Below, piece by piece: positions 23,234 to 31,650 of a stretch of 64,000 bases of DNA. Each line of letters starts with the position of its first letter. The first letter of the stretch is position 1. Made by a program: the position numbers and the translations under genes. Under the pieces are notes generated by a model that saw only the letters and a list, made by a program, of their open reading frames with translations, was not told where the DNA came from and searched no databases. The DNA is from Burkholderiaceae bacterium (lineage in GTDB: Bacteria > Pseudomonadota > Gammaproteobacteria > Burkholderiales > Burkholderiaceae_C). Location: assembly GCA_024235895.1 (NCBI GenBank), contig JACKLM010000002.1:558001-622000 (forward strand), given 5' to 3'.

Positions 23234-23680
23234 ATGACCGCTCGATTCACGCATCCGCGGCTGTCGCCTTTCCTCGTCGCGGCAGTCATTGCGCTTGGCT
23301 GCCTGGACGCGAACGCACAGCGCTTCCCGGACTACGGCAAGAACAACGAGTGGAACCCGACCGACGGCGAGGTGATGATGCTGCCCGACTACTGCAGGCG
23401 CCAGTTCCGGCCGCCGCCGGCGGTACCGGGCGCCCGCAAGCCGAAGCGCAGCGGCCCGCGCGTCTGCCCGGTCAACATGAATCACTTCTGCCCCGGGCTG
23501 GTGGCACTGAATCGGGCCAAGAACCCGGCTGGGTCCAGGTCGCAGCGCAAGTTCATCCTCGGGGTCGCCGAGCAGCAGATCATGCAAGTGCACGACAACA
23601 TGACGCCTGACTGCCCGCGCGCGCTGGATGTCGCCAACGCGGCCCGGCAGGTTCGCATGATGCAGATGCTGCTCAAGTGA
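23234..23680 (+). CDS. small secreted protein of unknown function
   Basis: The 148-residue product has a clear signal peptide (FLVAAVIALGCLDANAQ, cleavage after about residue 29). A mature part with four cysteines follows (DYCRRQF, RVCPVNMN, NHFCPGL, PDCPRAL), probably forming disulfides in the periplasm. It begins three bases after the AsnB-like gene and overlaps the Wzm start by four bases (GTGA), so it belongs to the operon. The sequence resembles small proteins found beside polysaccharide exporters, but I cannot name a family. Confidence 0.75.
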   Translation: MTARFTHPRLSPFLVAAVIALGCLDANAQRFPDYGKNNEWNPTDGEVMMLPDYCRRQFRPPPAVPGARKPKRSGPRVCPVNMNHFCPGLVALNRAKNPAGSRSQRKFILGVAEQQIMQVHDNMTPDCPRALDVANAARQVRMMQMLLK

Positions 23681-24549
23681 GCCTCTCGCCCGCCGCACCC
23701 GCTTCCCCGCCGCCGCGCCCCGTACCCGCCATGATCGCCGTCGCCCAAAACCTCTACGATCACCGCGAGCTGATCGCCACGCTGGCGTGGAAGAACGTCG
23801 TCCTGCGCTACAAGCAGGCCTACCTGGGGCTGGCCTGGACGATATTGAAGCCGATCGTGCTGATGACGGTGTTCGTGATCGTGCGCAGCTTCATCGGCAT
23901 CCCCAGCGGCTCGGTGCCCTACCCGGTGCTGGCGTTCGCCGGCTTGGCACTGTGGATCTTCCTGCAGGAGTCCATCTCCGAGGGCACCGGTAGCATCGTC
24001 AGCAACGCGGTGCTGATCCGCAAGATCTACTTCCCGCGCGAGATCTTCCCGGTGACGGCGGTGCTGACCAAGCTCCTGGAGTTCAGCATCAGCTTCACGC
24101 TGCTGCTGGGCATGATGGCGTGGTTCGGCATCACGCCCACGTGGCAGTCGCTGTGGGCGCTGCCGCTGCTGCTGTACGTGATCTTGGTGTCGCTGTGCGT
24201 CGTGCTGGTGGGCTCGGCCCTGAACGTGTGGTACCGCGACGTGGCCGCCGCCATCCCGGTGGTGCTGAGTGTGCTCATGTACCTGTCGCCCCTCCTGTAC
24301 CCGCTGCGGTTGGTGGAGCAGAAGCTGCTGGTGGACAAGGCCGCCGGCCCCTGGTCCGACTGGGTGTACGTGCTGTACACGCTCAACCCGATGGCGGGCG
24401 CCATCGACTCGTTCCAGAACGCCATGCTGCGCGGCCTGCCGCCCAACTGGCAGGCCCTGCTGCCCGGTGCGGTGCTGGTGGCGTGCGTGCTGCCGGTGAG
24501 CTACCTGCTGTTCAAGCGCGCCGAGGCGCGCTTCACCGACGTGATCTGA
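23677..24549 (+). CDS. wzm: ABC-2 polysaccharide export permease (Wzm-type)
   Basis: Wzm forms the membrane channel of ABC transporters that export O-antigen, capsule or teichoic-acid chains across the inner membrane. The 290-residue protein has about six membrane segments and the family motifs LAWKNVVLRYKQAYLGLAW near the start and NVWYRDV. The GTG at 23677 overlaps the preceding stop; an ATG at 23731 (MIAVAQ) is an alternative. It is followed after ten bases by its ATPase. Loci with XrtA more often use a Wzx/Wzy route, so an ABC exporter here is notable. Confidence 0.92.
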   Translation: MSLSPAAPASPPPRPVPAMIAVAQNLYDHRELIATLAWKNVVLRYKQAYLGLAWTILKPIVLMTVFVIVRSFIGIPSGSVPYPVLAFAGLALWIFLQESISEGTGSIVSNAVLIRKIYFPREIFPVTAVLTKLLEFSISFTLLLGMMAWFGITPTWQSLWALPLLLYVILVSLCVVLVGSALNVWYRDVAAAIPVVLSVLMYLSPLLYPLRLVEQKLLVDKAAGPWSDWVYVLYTLNPMAGAIDSFQNAMLRGLPPNWQALLPGAVLVACVLPVSYLLFKRAEARFTDVI

Positions 24550-24559
24550 CGCCCCGGCC

Positions 24560-25870
24560 ATGACCCAGCCCATCATCGACGTCGACCACGTCACCAAGGA
24601 ATTCGTCCTGGGCGAGCCGCCCAGCCTGCGCAAGACGGCCGCCAACCTGCTGCGGCGCGTGACAGGGCGGCCAGTGGACGTGCCCGCGCCCTTCAAGGCG
24701 CTGGACGACGTCAGCTTCCAGGTGGCGCCGGGCGAGGTGCTGGGCATCATCGGCCACAACGGCGCCGGCAAGAGCACGCTGCTGAAGATCCTGGCGCGCA
24801 TCAGCGAGCCGACGAAAGGCGCCGTGCGCGTGCGCGGCCGCGTGGCGCCGCTGATCGAGGTGGGTGCGGGCCTGATGCCGGACATGACCGGGCGGGAGAA
24901 CGTCTTCCTCAACGCCAGCATCCTGGGCATGAAGAAAGACGAGATCCGCCGCCGCTTCGACGAGATCGTCGACTTCGCCGAGATCGCCGAGTTCGTCGAC
25001 ACGCCGGTCAAGCGCTACAGCTCGGGGATGAAGGTCAAGCTGGGTTTCTCGATCGCCACGTCGGTGGCGTCGGAGGTGCTGATCGTCGACGAGGTGCTGG
25101 CGGTGGGCGATCTGGCCTTTCAGCAGAAGTGCATCGAGCGCATGGAGAAGCTGATGCGCGGCGAGGGGCGCACGGTGCTGATCGTCGGGCACAACATCCG
25201 GCAGATTCAGCGTATCTGCTCTCGCGTGATGTTGATGGATCATGGGCACATCTCGATGGACGGTTTGCCTAACGAGGTGTGCTCTGTGTTCTATGCGGAA
25301 GCGCAAAGGCGCAACCTGTCGAGACGGCCGGCCGCAGACGGGGAGATCACGGCGACGCGGTCGTCGAACGACATCACGGTCAGGGACGCTCTCTTCCTGA
25401 ATGCCGACAACGAACCGATTGACGCCATCGGCATGCATCAGCCGCTGCAGATTCGTGTTGAGTTCGAGACGCACCGAACACTGACGGACCTAGATGTCGT
25501 AGTGGGTTTGCAGACCTCTGACTTCGTTCACGTCATTGCCATCACCAGTACGGAAGCCTCAGCGAGCCACACCTTCGACGCACGTCGGCACGTCATAACC
25601 TGTCAGATTCCAGACCTGCCTTTGCGTCCTGGCAGCTACTCGCTTCGAGTCATGTTCGCGAACAAGTATCGGCAGCAGCTGTGGTCAGCGGAGAACATCA
25701 AAGGACTTTCCGTCACTGCCGGCGACTTCGATATCAACAAGATACCGCGCAGTGGATTGATTGACGTTCCCGCACGTTGGTCCATCGAGTCCCGCGAACG
25801 GGAGACCCCCATGACTCTGCATGTCGATGCCGCATCCGGAGATACTGCAGAGCTCGCGCCGACGAGGTGA
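24560..25870 (+). CDS. wzt: polysaccharide export ATPase with C-terminal domain (Wzt-type)
   Basis: The 436-residue ATPase has Walker A GHNGAGKST (65-73), signature YSSGM (153-157), Walker B VLIVDE (173-178) and the family phrase EVGAGLMPDMTGRENV. After about residue 260 comes an extra beta-rich domain, as in Wzt proteins whose C-terminal domain recognises the non-reducing end of the finished chain. The base composition changes inside the gene: the ATPase half is as GC-rich as the neighbours, while from about 25.2 kb the sequence has clearly more A/T. This suggests that the recognition domain was exchanged by recombination together with the sulfotransferase that follows. Confidence 0.93.
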   Translation: MTQPIIDVDHVTKEFVLGEPPSLRKTAANLLRRVTGRPVDVPAPFKALDDVSFQVAPGEVLGIIGHNGAGKSTLLKILARISEPTKGAVRVRGRVAPLIEVGAGLMPDMTGRENVFLNASILGMKKDEIRRRFDEIVDFAEIAEFVDTPVKRYSSGMKVKLGFSIATSVASEVLIVDEVLAVGDLAFQQKCIERMEKLMRGEGRTVLIVGHNIRQIQRICSRVMLMDHGHISMDGLPNEVCSVFYAEAQRRNLSRRPAADGEITATRSSNDITVRDALFLNADNEPIDAIGMHQPLQIRVEFETHRTLTDLDVVVGLQTSDFVHVIAITSTEASASHTFDARRHVITCQIPDLPLRPGSYSLRVMFANKYRQQLWSAENIKGLSVTAGDFDINKIPRSGLIDVPARWSIESRERETPMTLHVDAASGDTAELAPTR

Positions 25871-26712
25871 CTGACTTGCGAAACTTGATGGATTTCGCGC
25901 TAGCCAAACAGAGGCGCAACATGTCACAGGGCGCAGACGATTCGTGGGCGCAATCGAGTAGCGTGTTCGTAGCCTCGACAGGACGGACCGGCAGCGACAC
26001 CTTGATCAAGGTGCTTCAGCATGCCGAAAACGTAATTGCGCATCACGAGCCGCACCCTCGTATGCGAGAGTACACCAACGACAGCTTTCAGAATGTCGCC
26101 GTGGAACGCGAAAGATTCAGACAGGTATTTCTTTCGGCACGCAGCGATCTGATATCAGAAGCTTTTCGCGCGAGAAAGATCTATGTCGAGTCTACTTTGA
26201 TGAAGGGCTTTCTGCCAGTCATTCTCGACACTCTGCCCAATTCAAAGCTGGTTCATCTAGTGCGGCACCCAGGTGGTGTGGTTCGATCTGGAATGCGCCG
26301 AGGCTGGTATGAGTCGCATGTTCACGACAGGTGGCGCCTGCAACCGGGCGTATCAAGTCCCATCAGGAAGCTTTGGGACACCAAGTGGTCTCGATTCGAG
26401 AAGATCTGCTGGTATTGGCACGCCATCAATGAATTCATCTTGGAGGCAGGTGATTCCGTTCAGCCAGAGCGCCGTCGGATCGTAAAGTTCGAAGCTTTTG
26501 TCGATCCTGACACTGGAGCCCTCAAGGAACTTCTCCATTTCATTGGCGTCGCCCGAATCAGCGCCGAGGCGATCGCTAGTACGCTTGACGCGAAACACAA
26601 CAGGCAAGAGAGTGGTACGTTTCCGCCCTACACTGAGTGGTCGGACCAGCAAAGGGAACAACTTGGGCAAATTGCTGGAACGACAATGGTGCGGCTCGGG
26701 TACGCGCTTTAG
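25867..26712 (+). CDS. sulfotransferase (first of three)
   Basis: The 281-residue enzyme has the 5'-phosphosulfate loop VFVASTGRTGSDTL (33-46) and the 3'-phosphate segment LVRHPGGVVRSGM (131-143, Arg133 and Ser141) of PAPS-dependent sulfotransferases. It would transfer sulfate to a sugar hydroxyl of the exported polysaccharide. The start is GTG at 25867 overlapping the wzt stop; an ATG at 25888 is possible. The gene is distinctly less GC-rich than its surroundings, a sign of separate acquisition. Confidence 0.85.
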   Translation: MTDLRNLMDFALAKQRRNMSQGADDSWAQSSSVFVASTGRTGSDTLIKVLQHAENVIAHHEPHPRMREYTNDSFQNVAVERERFRQVFLSARSDLISEAFRARKIYVESTLMKGFLPVILDTLPNSKLVHLVRHPGGVVRSGMRRGWYESHVHDRWRLQPGVSSPIRKLWDTKWSRFEKICWYWHAINEFILEAGDSVQPERRRIVKFEAFVDPDTGALKELLHFIGVARISAEAIASTLDAKHNRQESGTFPPYTEWSDQQREQLGQIAGTTMVRLGYAL

Positions 26713-26744
26713 ATTGACTTGAAGGTTTGTAGTCTGCAAGTCCG

Positions 26745-26763
26745 ACGTGAAATTGCACGTTTT
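26745..26763 (+). terminator. weak hairpin with short T-run after the sulfotransferase
   Basis: ACGTG (26745-26749) pairs with CACGT (26756-26760), followed by TTT, in an AT-rich gap of 82 bases. The stem is short; it could at most attenuate transcription. Confidence 0.2.
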
Positions 26764-26794
26764 CGATTGCCCATAACTAACGCCGCGAAGTATT

Positions 26795-27859
26795 GTGTCT
26801 CTAGCAAGCACCATCAGCAGGTTCACACTCGGGTTGGGTTGGCGAGTTCAGCGTTTGCGGAAGTCACTTGCGCCGCGTACATCCGCCGCTAGCAGATCGT
26901 CCACGAAAGCTGCAAGCCAACAGCCGACGGGATTCGAGTTGGAGGCCGTTGCCGTAGCTGCGGGTCTAGCGGCAAGTTCTGCCGCGCCGATCCCCGGCAA
27001 CGAAGCACGCCGCTACGCCCTGCGCCGCGCCATCCACCGCATCGAGAAGGGCCTGATCTCCCGCCCGCGGCGCCCCGTCTTTGCCGCCGACTACATCGAG
27101 GAGGCCGTCGACGCCTACTGTGCCGGGGTCGGCACCTGCGACGCGGATGCCCAAGGGCGCCTGCAGACCTGGGCCCACGACGTGCTGGAGGCCTACTTCG
27201 CAGCGGTCGGGTCGCACCCCGCGGTCGATCGGGCGCGTGCCCGCTTCGACGCCAGCCCGGCCTCGGCGCGCGATCAGGTCGACCCGGTGCGGCCGTACAC
27301 GGTCCGAACCGGCCCGCTGGCCGTGACGATCGACGGCATGCTGGAAATGGCGGTGCGCCGCCGCAGCGTGCGGCACTACCTGCCCAAGCCGGTGCCGCGC
27401 GAGGTGGTCGACAAGGCGCTCGTCGTCGCCGGCTACTCGCCCAGTGCCTGCAACCGGCAGCCCTTCGTCTTCCGGGTCTTCGACGATCCGGCGCTGGTGC
27501 GCAAGGTGGCCTCGATCCCGATGGGCACGGCAGGCTTCTACGAGGGCTTCCCCGGTGTGGCCGTGATCGTGGGGCAGCTGCGCGCCTTCCGCAATCCGCG
27601 CGACCGTCACCTGATCTACATCGACGGGTCGCTGGCCGCCATGTCCTTCGTCTACGGCCTGGAGTCCCAGGGCGTCAGCTCGTGCTGCATCAACTGGCCC
27701 GAGATCGCCGAGAAGGAGGAGCAGATGGCGCAGGCGCTCGGCCTCGCGGCCGACGAGCGGCCCGTCATGCTGGTGTCGTTCGGCTATGCCGATCCGACCG
27801 CGATGGTGCCCTACTCCCAGAAGAAGCCGCTCAGCGAGCTCAGGAGCTACAACAAGTGA
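26795..27859 (+). CDS. nitroreductase-family protein
   Basis: The 354-residue protein has an extended N-terminus of about 170 residues (including AIHRIEKGLISRPRRPVFAADY) and then a nitroreductase-like FMN fold: MAVRRRSVRHYLPKPVP, GYSPSACNRQPFVFRVF, and CCINWPEIAEKEEQMA. Proteins of this layout occur in polysaccharide loci next to pyruvyltransferases, as here; their reaction is not known to me. The start is GTG at 26795 and the first 60 residues are poorly conserved-looking. The AT-rich zone ends at about 26.95 kb inside this gene. Confidence 0.8.
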   Translation: MSLASTISRFTLGLGWRVQRLRKSLAPRTSAASRSSTKAASQQPTGFELEAVAVAAGLAASSAAPIPGNEARRYALRRAIHRIEKGLISRPRRPVFAADYIEEAVDAYCAGVGTCDADAQGRLQTWAHDVLEAYFAAVGSHPAVDRARARFDASPASARDQVDPVRPYTVRTGPLAVTIDGMLEMAVRRRSVRHYLPKPVPREVVDKALVVAGYSPSACNRQPFVFRVFDDPALVRKVASIPMGTAGFYEGFPGVAVIVGQLRAFRNPRDRHLIYIDGSLAAMSFVYGLESQGVSSCCINWPEIAEKEEQMAQALGLAADERPVMLVSFGYADPTAMVPYSQKKPLSELRSYNK

Positions 27860-27887
27860 CGCGACGTCCGACCGCGGGGGGCGCGGC

Positions 27888-29141
27888 ATGAGGGTCCTGC
27901 TGCGCGGCGGGGGCTTCGTGAACAAGGGCGCCGAGGCCATGCTGCTGACCGTGAAGGCGGAGCTGACCCGCCGGATCCCGCAGGCCCGCTTCGTGCTGCC
28001 CGCCGACTGCATCCACAGCGACGCCGAGGCCGGCGACGCCGGCGGCCACGGGTTCGAGATCCAGGCCGTGCCGCCGGCCACGCCGTGGCGCTTGGCGGGT
28101 GCGGCGGTGCGCGCTGCGGCGCGCGCGCCGCGGCAAGCGGGCGACCTGTGGCGCAAGCGGTCCGAGGCGTTCGAGACACTGGCCCTGCTGGACGGCGTCG
28201 ACGCCGTGGTGGACGTCCACGGCTATGCCTTCGGTGACCCATGGCCGCCGAAGTACGTCCTTCGCACCGCGGCCTACGTCACGCACTGCCGGCAGCAGGG
28301 CAAGCCCTACGTGTTCATGCCGCAGAGCTGGGGGCCGTTCGAGCGGGAGACCACGCGCGCCGGTTACCGCTGGCTGTGCACGGGCAGCGCGCTGTACTAC
28401 GCGCGCGACGACACGTCGCGCGACTACCTGGCCGAGCTGCTGGCCTGCGACGCGGTGCAGATCCGGCAATCGCCGGACATCGTGTTCCTCTTCGACCCCG
28501 CCGACCACGGCGGTGCGGCGGGCGACCCCCTTCCGCCGGCCCTGGACGCCGTCGCGGGGCCGATGGTCGGCATCTCGCCGAACATGCGGGTGTACGAGCG
28601 GGCCCAGGGTGAAGGCGCGGACAACGTCTACGTTCGCACGCTGGTCAGGATCTGCCGCCACTTCGCCGACCAGGGCATCACCGTGGTGCTGCTGCCGCAC
28701 GAGATCCGGGCACGACAGGGCGACGGCCAGCGCCCCGACGATCGCCACCTGATCCGGCTGGTGGCCGGTGCGGTGGGTGGCGACGCGGTGATCCCGGTGC
28801 TGGGGCGGCACACCGCGCCGCAGATCAAGTCCGTCATCGCGCGTCTGGACCTGCTGATCGGATCGCGCTTTCACGCCCTCGTCGGCGCGCTGTCCGCCGG
28901 CGTGCCCGCGGTGGCGCTGGGCTGGTCGCACAAGTACTTCGAGCTTCTGAAGGACGTCGGGCTCGACGGTCTCTGCACGGACTACGAGGAAGCCAACCTG
29001 GCTAGCGCCGACGACATGATCGCGAGGGCCTGGGCCGAACGTGGGGCCTTTCGCCGCCGCCTGTCGTCGAACCTCGAGGGAATTCGAAGACAAGTCGCGA
29101 AGACCTTTGACGAGGTGGCGGCCACGCTGCGCGCCGCGTAG
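27888..29141 (+). CDS. polysaccharide pyruvyltransferase family protein
   Basis: The 417-residue protein matches the CsaB/WcaK family, which adds ketal-linked pyruvate from phosphoenolpyruvate to sugars. It begins RVLLRGGGFVNKGAEAML and shows VFMPQSWGPF, ARDDTSRDYL, and near the end GSRFHALVGALSAGVPAVALGWSHKY, the Arg-His segment typical of the family. The ATG at 27888 is chosen because conservation begins there. It is linked to the nitroreductase-like gene 28 bases upstream and convergent with the lyase-like gene. Confidence 0.9.
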   Translation: MRVLLRGGGFVNKGAEAMLLTVKAELTRRIPQARFVLPADCIHSDAEAGDAGGHGFEIQAVPPATPWRLAGAAVRAAARAPRQAGDLWRKRSEAFETLALLDGVDAVVDVHGYAFGDPWPPKYVLRTAAYVTHCRQQGKPYVFMPQSWGPFERETTRAGYRWLCTGSALYYARDDTSRDYLAELLACDAVQIRQSPDIVFLFDPADHGGAAGDPLPPALDAVAGPMVGISPNMRVYERAQGEGADNVYVRTLVRICRHFADQGITVVLLPHEIRARQGDGQRPDDRHLIRLVAGAVGGDAVIPVLGRHTAPQIKSVIARLDLLIGSRFHALVGALSAGVPAVALGWSHKYFELLKDVGLDGLCTDYEEANLASADDMIARAWAERGAFRRRLSSNLEGIRRQVAKTFDEVAATLRAA

Positions 29142-29191
29142 TGCGCGGTCGATTGTGGCGTGGGCGGGGCACCGGGCGCGGGCGCACCCGC

Positions 29192-30265
29192 TCAACGCTC
29201 GGCAGGCTGACCGCGACAGGCGACAAGGGGGTCCGGCGCTTGCGCCGATAGGGTAGCTGCGACCGGCCGATAGCTCGGGTCCAAATAGGTCGCCAGCCAG
29301 AAGAGTGGACGTGCGCCCGCAGGGTCCCATAAGCCGGAGTAGCCGGTGATACCCGCCTCTGCGCGCTTGCGGTCCGTCGGCATCTTCCGCGCCGCGAACT
29401 CGACGTGCGTGCGGCGTCCATCGGCGTAAGGCAGCAGCCAGTCGAGACCCGCCTCCAAGCGCGTCAGCACCTCGCGCATCTGGAAAGCTGGCAACGGCAC
29501 CGCCTCAGCCAGCAGCAGCTGCGTTTCCACCAACGGCTGCAGGGTGTAGGCGGCATAGCGGATCGCATCGCGCTGCCGGAAGTCGAACGTCGAGCCATCG
29601 GACCGGATGTTTCGCAGCACCTGGGTGCGGTGATGCCGGCTCAGCTCGTTCAAGGCTCCCAGGTCCTCCAGCGCGAAGGCGATCGCGGTGGCGATGTGGA
29701 TGCGGTGGCTCTGCCAGTTGTTGGCCTGCTGGCGGCCGCGCAGCTTGGCTAGGTGACCGGCCAGGATCCCCCGCCACCATGCATCGACCGCCAAGCGGTC
29801 GGCAACCGCCAAGTCCGCCCGCACCAGGGCGTAACCCTCGGCCAGCACCGGCAACCGCGCCTCGTCGATCGGGTTCGCACTGGTGCGGAAGGTGCCCGCC
29901 CAGGCGAGCAGGATGACGCGGGCGCTACCCAGGTACTCGCCGCGCCCCGTCAGCCGCCACGCATAGGCCAGCGCCCGTACCTTGTCGAAGTCCTGGCGCG
30001 CGCGCGAAGCCTGCACGGCGAGCCGGTGGGTCGGCAGCAGCCCCTCGCTCTTCAGGCGCGCGACCGGCTGGGGCGCGGCACCTATCGCAGCCGAGGCCTT
30101 GGCCACGATCCGCGCCGCCACGTCCGGCGGTGTCTGCCCCAGCGCCGGGCAGCGCACCAGCACGCCATGCGCACCCGTGACCAGGAAGAGCAGGGGCAGC
30201 ACGCCCATGGCACGCGTCACGCCACGGCGCCATGGCAACGCCCACCGCAGACCGGCCCCGTTCAT
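29192..30265 (-). CDS. alginate-lyase-like periplasmic protein
   Basis: The 357-residue protein starts at ATG 30265 with a signal-type segment (VLPLLFLVTGAHG) and carries the alginate-lyase (alpha/alpha barrel) family pattern: LAYAWRLTGRGEYLGSA, ARLPVLAEGYALV, and ANNWQSHRIHIATAIAF. Such enzymes cleave uronic-acid chains by beta-elimination in the periplasm, clearing misdirected polymer in alginate systems. It is the only minus-strand gene within the plus-strand operon, flanked by convergent and divergent partners, so it has its own promoter. The frame is open far upstream, but that part is arginine-rich and non-coding-like. Confidence 0.82.
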   Translation of the reverse strand: MNGAGLRWALPWRRGVTRAMGVLPLLFLVTGAHGVLVRCPALGQTPPDVAARIVAKASAAIGAAPQPVARLKSEGLLPTHRLAVQASRARQDFDKVRALAYAWRLTGRGEYLGSARVILLAWAGTFRTSANPIDEARLPVLAEGYALVRADLAVADRLAVDAWWRGILAGHLAKLRGRQQANNWQSHRIHIATAIAFALEDLGALNELSRHHRTQVLRNIRSDGSTFDFRQRDAIRYAAYTLQPLVETQLLLAEAVPLPAFQMREVLTRLEAGLDWLLPYADGRRTHVEFAARKMPTDRKRAEAGITGYSGLWDPAGARPLFWLATYLDPSYRPVAATLSAQAPDPLVACRGQPAER

Positions 30266-30587
30266 TGGCAAACTGGCTGCCAGCGCCGCGGCACGGAAGG
30301 CCTCGCCGGCCCTGGGTGCGGTGGGTACGCCCTGCGGCCCACCCGTTGTGCGCAGGGGCGGCGGCCGTGAAATCCTGCAAGCCCGGGCGCCCGCAACGGC
30401 GTCTTCGCCATCGTCGGCACCGCGTATGCTCTGCAAATGGCGCCGCGGGGCCCATGCGTTGCTGAGCCCAACCGGCTGCGGGTGGGCGGCTGGCACCCCG
30501 TAGGTGCTGCACCGGCCCCTGCCATGCCGCCACGCGCCGCCGCATTGCAGTGCGCAGCGGCGGGGGCTGGGCGCCCCCTCGACCGCC
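30266..30587. other. divergent intergenic region, presumed two promoters
   Basis: The 322 bases between the minus-strand lyase-like gene and the plus-strand glycosyltransferase are very GC-rich. I find no convincing gene, repeat or sigma-70 promoter; a TATGCT at 30425-30430 is the only -10-like hexamer pointing right. Promoters for both directions must be here or internal operons must read through. Confidence 0.35.
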
Positions 30588-31598
30588 ATGCCGACGAACT
30601 CACCCAGCCTCGCACCCAGCACCGCGCCCGCGGCCCACGACTCGGGCCCATCGGCCGCGCTGCCGATCGTCGCCGTAATTCCCACGCACGGGCGCCCGAT
30701 GCTGCTCGGCAGGACGCTGGATTCCGTCCTGGCCTGCACGGCGCCGCCCGGCCGCGCGGTGCGGCTGATCGTGGCCGAGAACGGCCCCAGGGCGGGCGCC
30801 GAGGCGCTGGTGGCGTCGAAGTCCTCTTCATGGCTGACGCCAGAATACCGGCACAGCGCCGCCGCCAACAAGAGCGCGGCGCTTAATGCCGTGCTGCAGG
30901 AGCTGCCGGACTGCCTGATGCTGCTCTTCGACGACGACATCCGCGTGGAGCCGTCCATCCTTTGCCGGTATGCCGAGGCCTCCGGCACGGCGCGAGGCGG
31001 GTACTTCTATGGCGGGGGCGTACTGGTGGACTACGAGGCCCAGGCCGAGCCGCCGCCTTGGCTGCTGGCGTACCTGCCGGTGTCCGCGCAGGGCTGGCAG
31101 CCATCCGCGGGCGAGTACCGCGGGGTCACCGACCAGTTGGCCTTTCTGGGCTGCAACTGGGCGGCGTTTGCCAGCGACGTCCGGGCGGCCGGGGGTTTCG
31201 ACCACCGCTTCGGTCCGGGCGGGACGTCGGGAGGCACCGGGCAGGAGCGTGCCATGCAGATCAGGCTGCGCGAGCGCGGCGTGATGCCGCGTTACCTGCC
31301 CCATGCTCTCGTGTGGCACTACGTGCCGCAATCGCGATGCTCGCCCCGCTGGGCGCTGGACCGCACCTACCGCAATGCGATCCGGGCCGGGCACGAGTTA
31401 CGCGTCGAGCCTGGCACGGCCCGGATCGCCGGCGTGCCGTGGCCGCTGGCCAGGCGCGCCCTTCATCAGGGATGGTCTGTCGCACGGCACTGGATCGGGG
31501 ACGATGCCCCGTCGCGCCACCGCCGGCTCGACACCCTGATGGGCACGCTCGGGCGCATCAAGGGCATTCGTGAGCGGCGGGGGGGAGCGGGTCGATGA
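30588..31598 (+). CDS. family-2 glycosyltransferase (tandem copy 1)
   Basis: The 336-residue GT-A fold enzyme has VAVIPTHGRPMLLGRTLDSV at the nucleotide-binding start and LLFDDDIRVEP as the metal-binding DxD region. It then shows LGCNWAAFASDV, GGTGQERAMQI and HYVPQSRCSP. It shares these and most of its length with the next gene, so the two are tandem duplicates. The sugar donor cannot be read. The ATG at 30588 was chosen because the earlier one at 30504 adds only unconserved sequence. Confidence 0.88.
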   Translation: MPTNSPSLAPSTAPAAHDSGPSAALPIVAVIPTHGRPMLLGRTLDSVLACTAPPGRAVRLIVAENGPRAGAEALVASKSSSWLTPEYRHSAAANKSAALNAVLQELPDCLMLLFDDDIRVEPSILCRYAEASGTARGGYFYGGGVLVDYEAQAEPPPWLLAYLPVSAQGWQPSAGEYRGVTDQLAFLGCNWAAFASDVRAAGGFDHRFGPGGTSGGTGQERAMQIRLRERGVMPRYLPHALVWHYVPQSRCSPRWALDRTYRNAIRAGHELRVEPGTARIAGVPWPLARRALHQGWSVARHWIGDDAPSRHRRLDTLMGTLGRIKGIRERRGGAGR

Positions 31599-31650
31599 GG
31601 GCTGCGCGCGCACCTGCTGCCACCTGGCCTGTTTGCGAGGGCTGACATCG

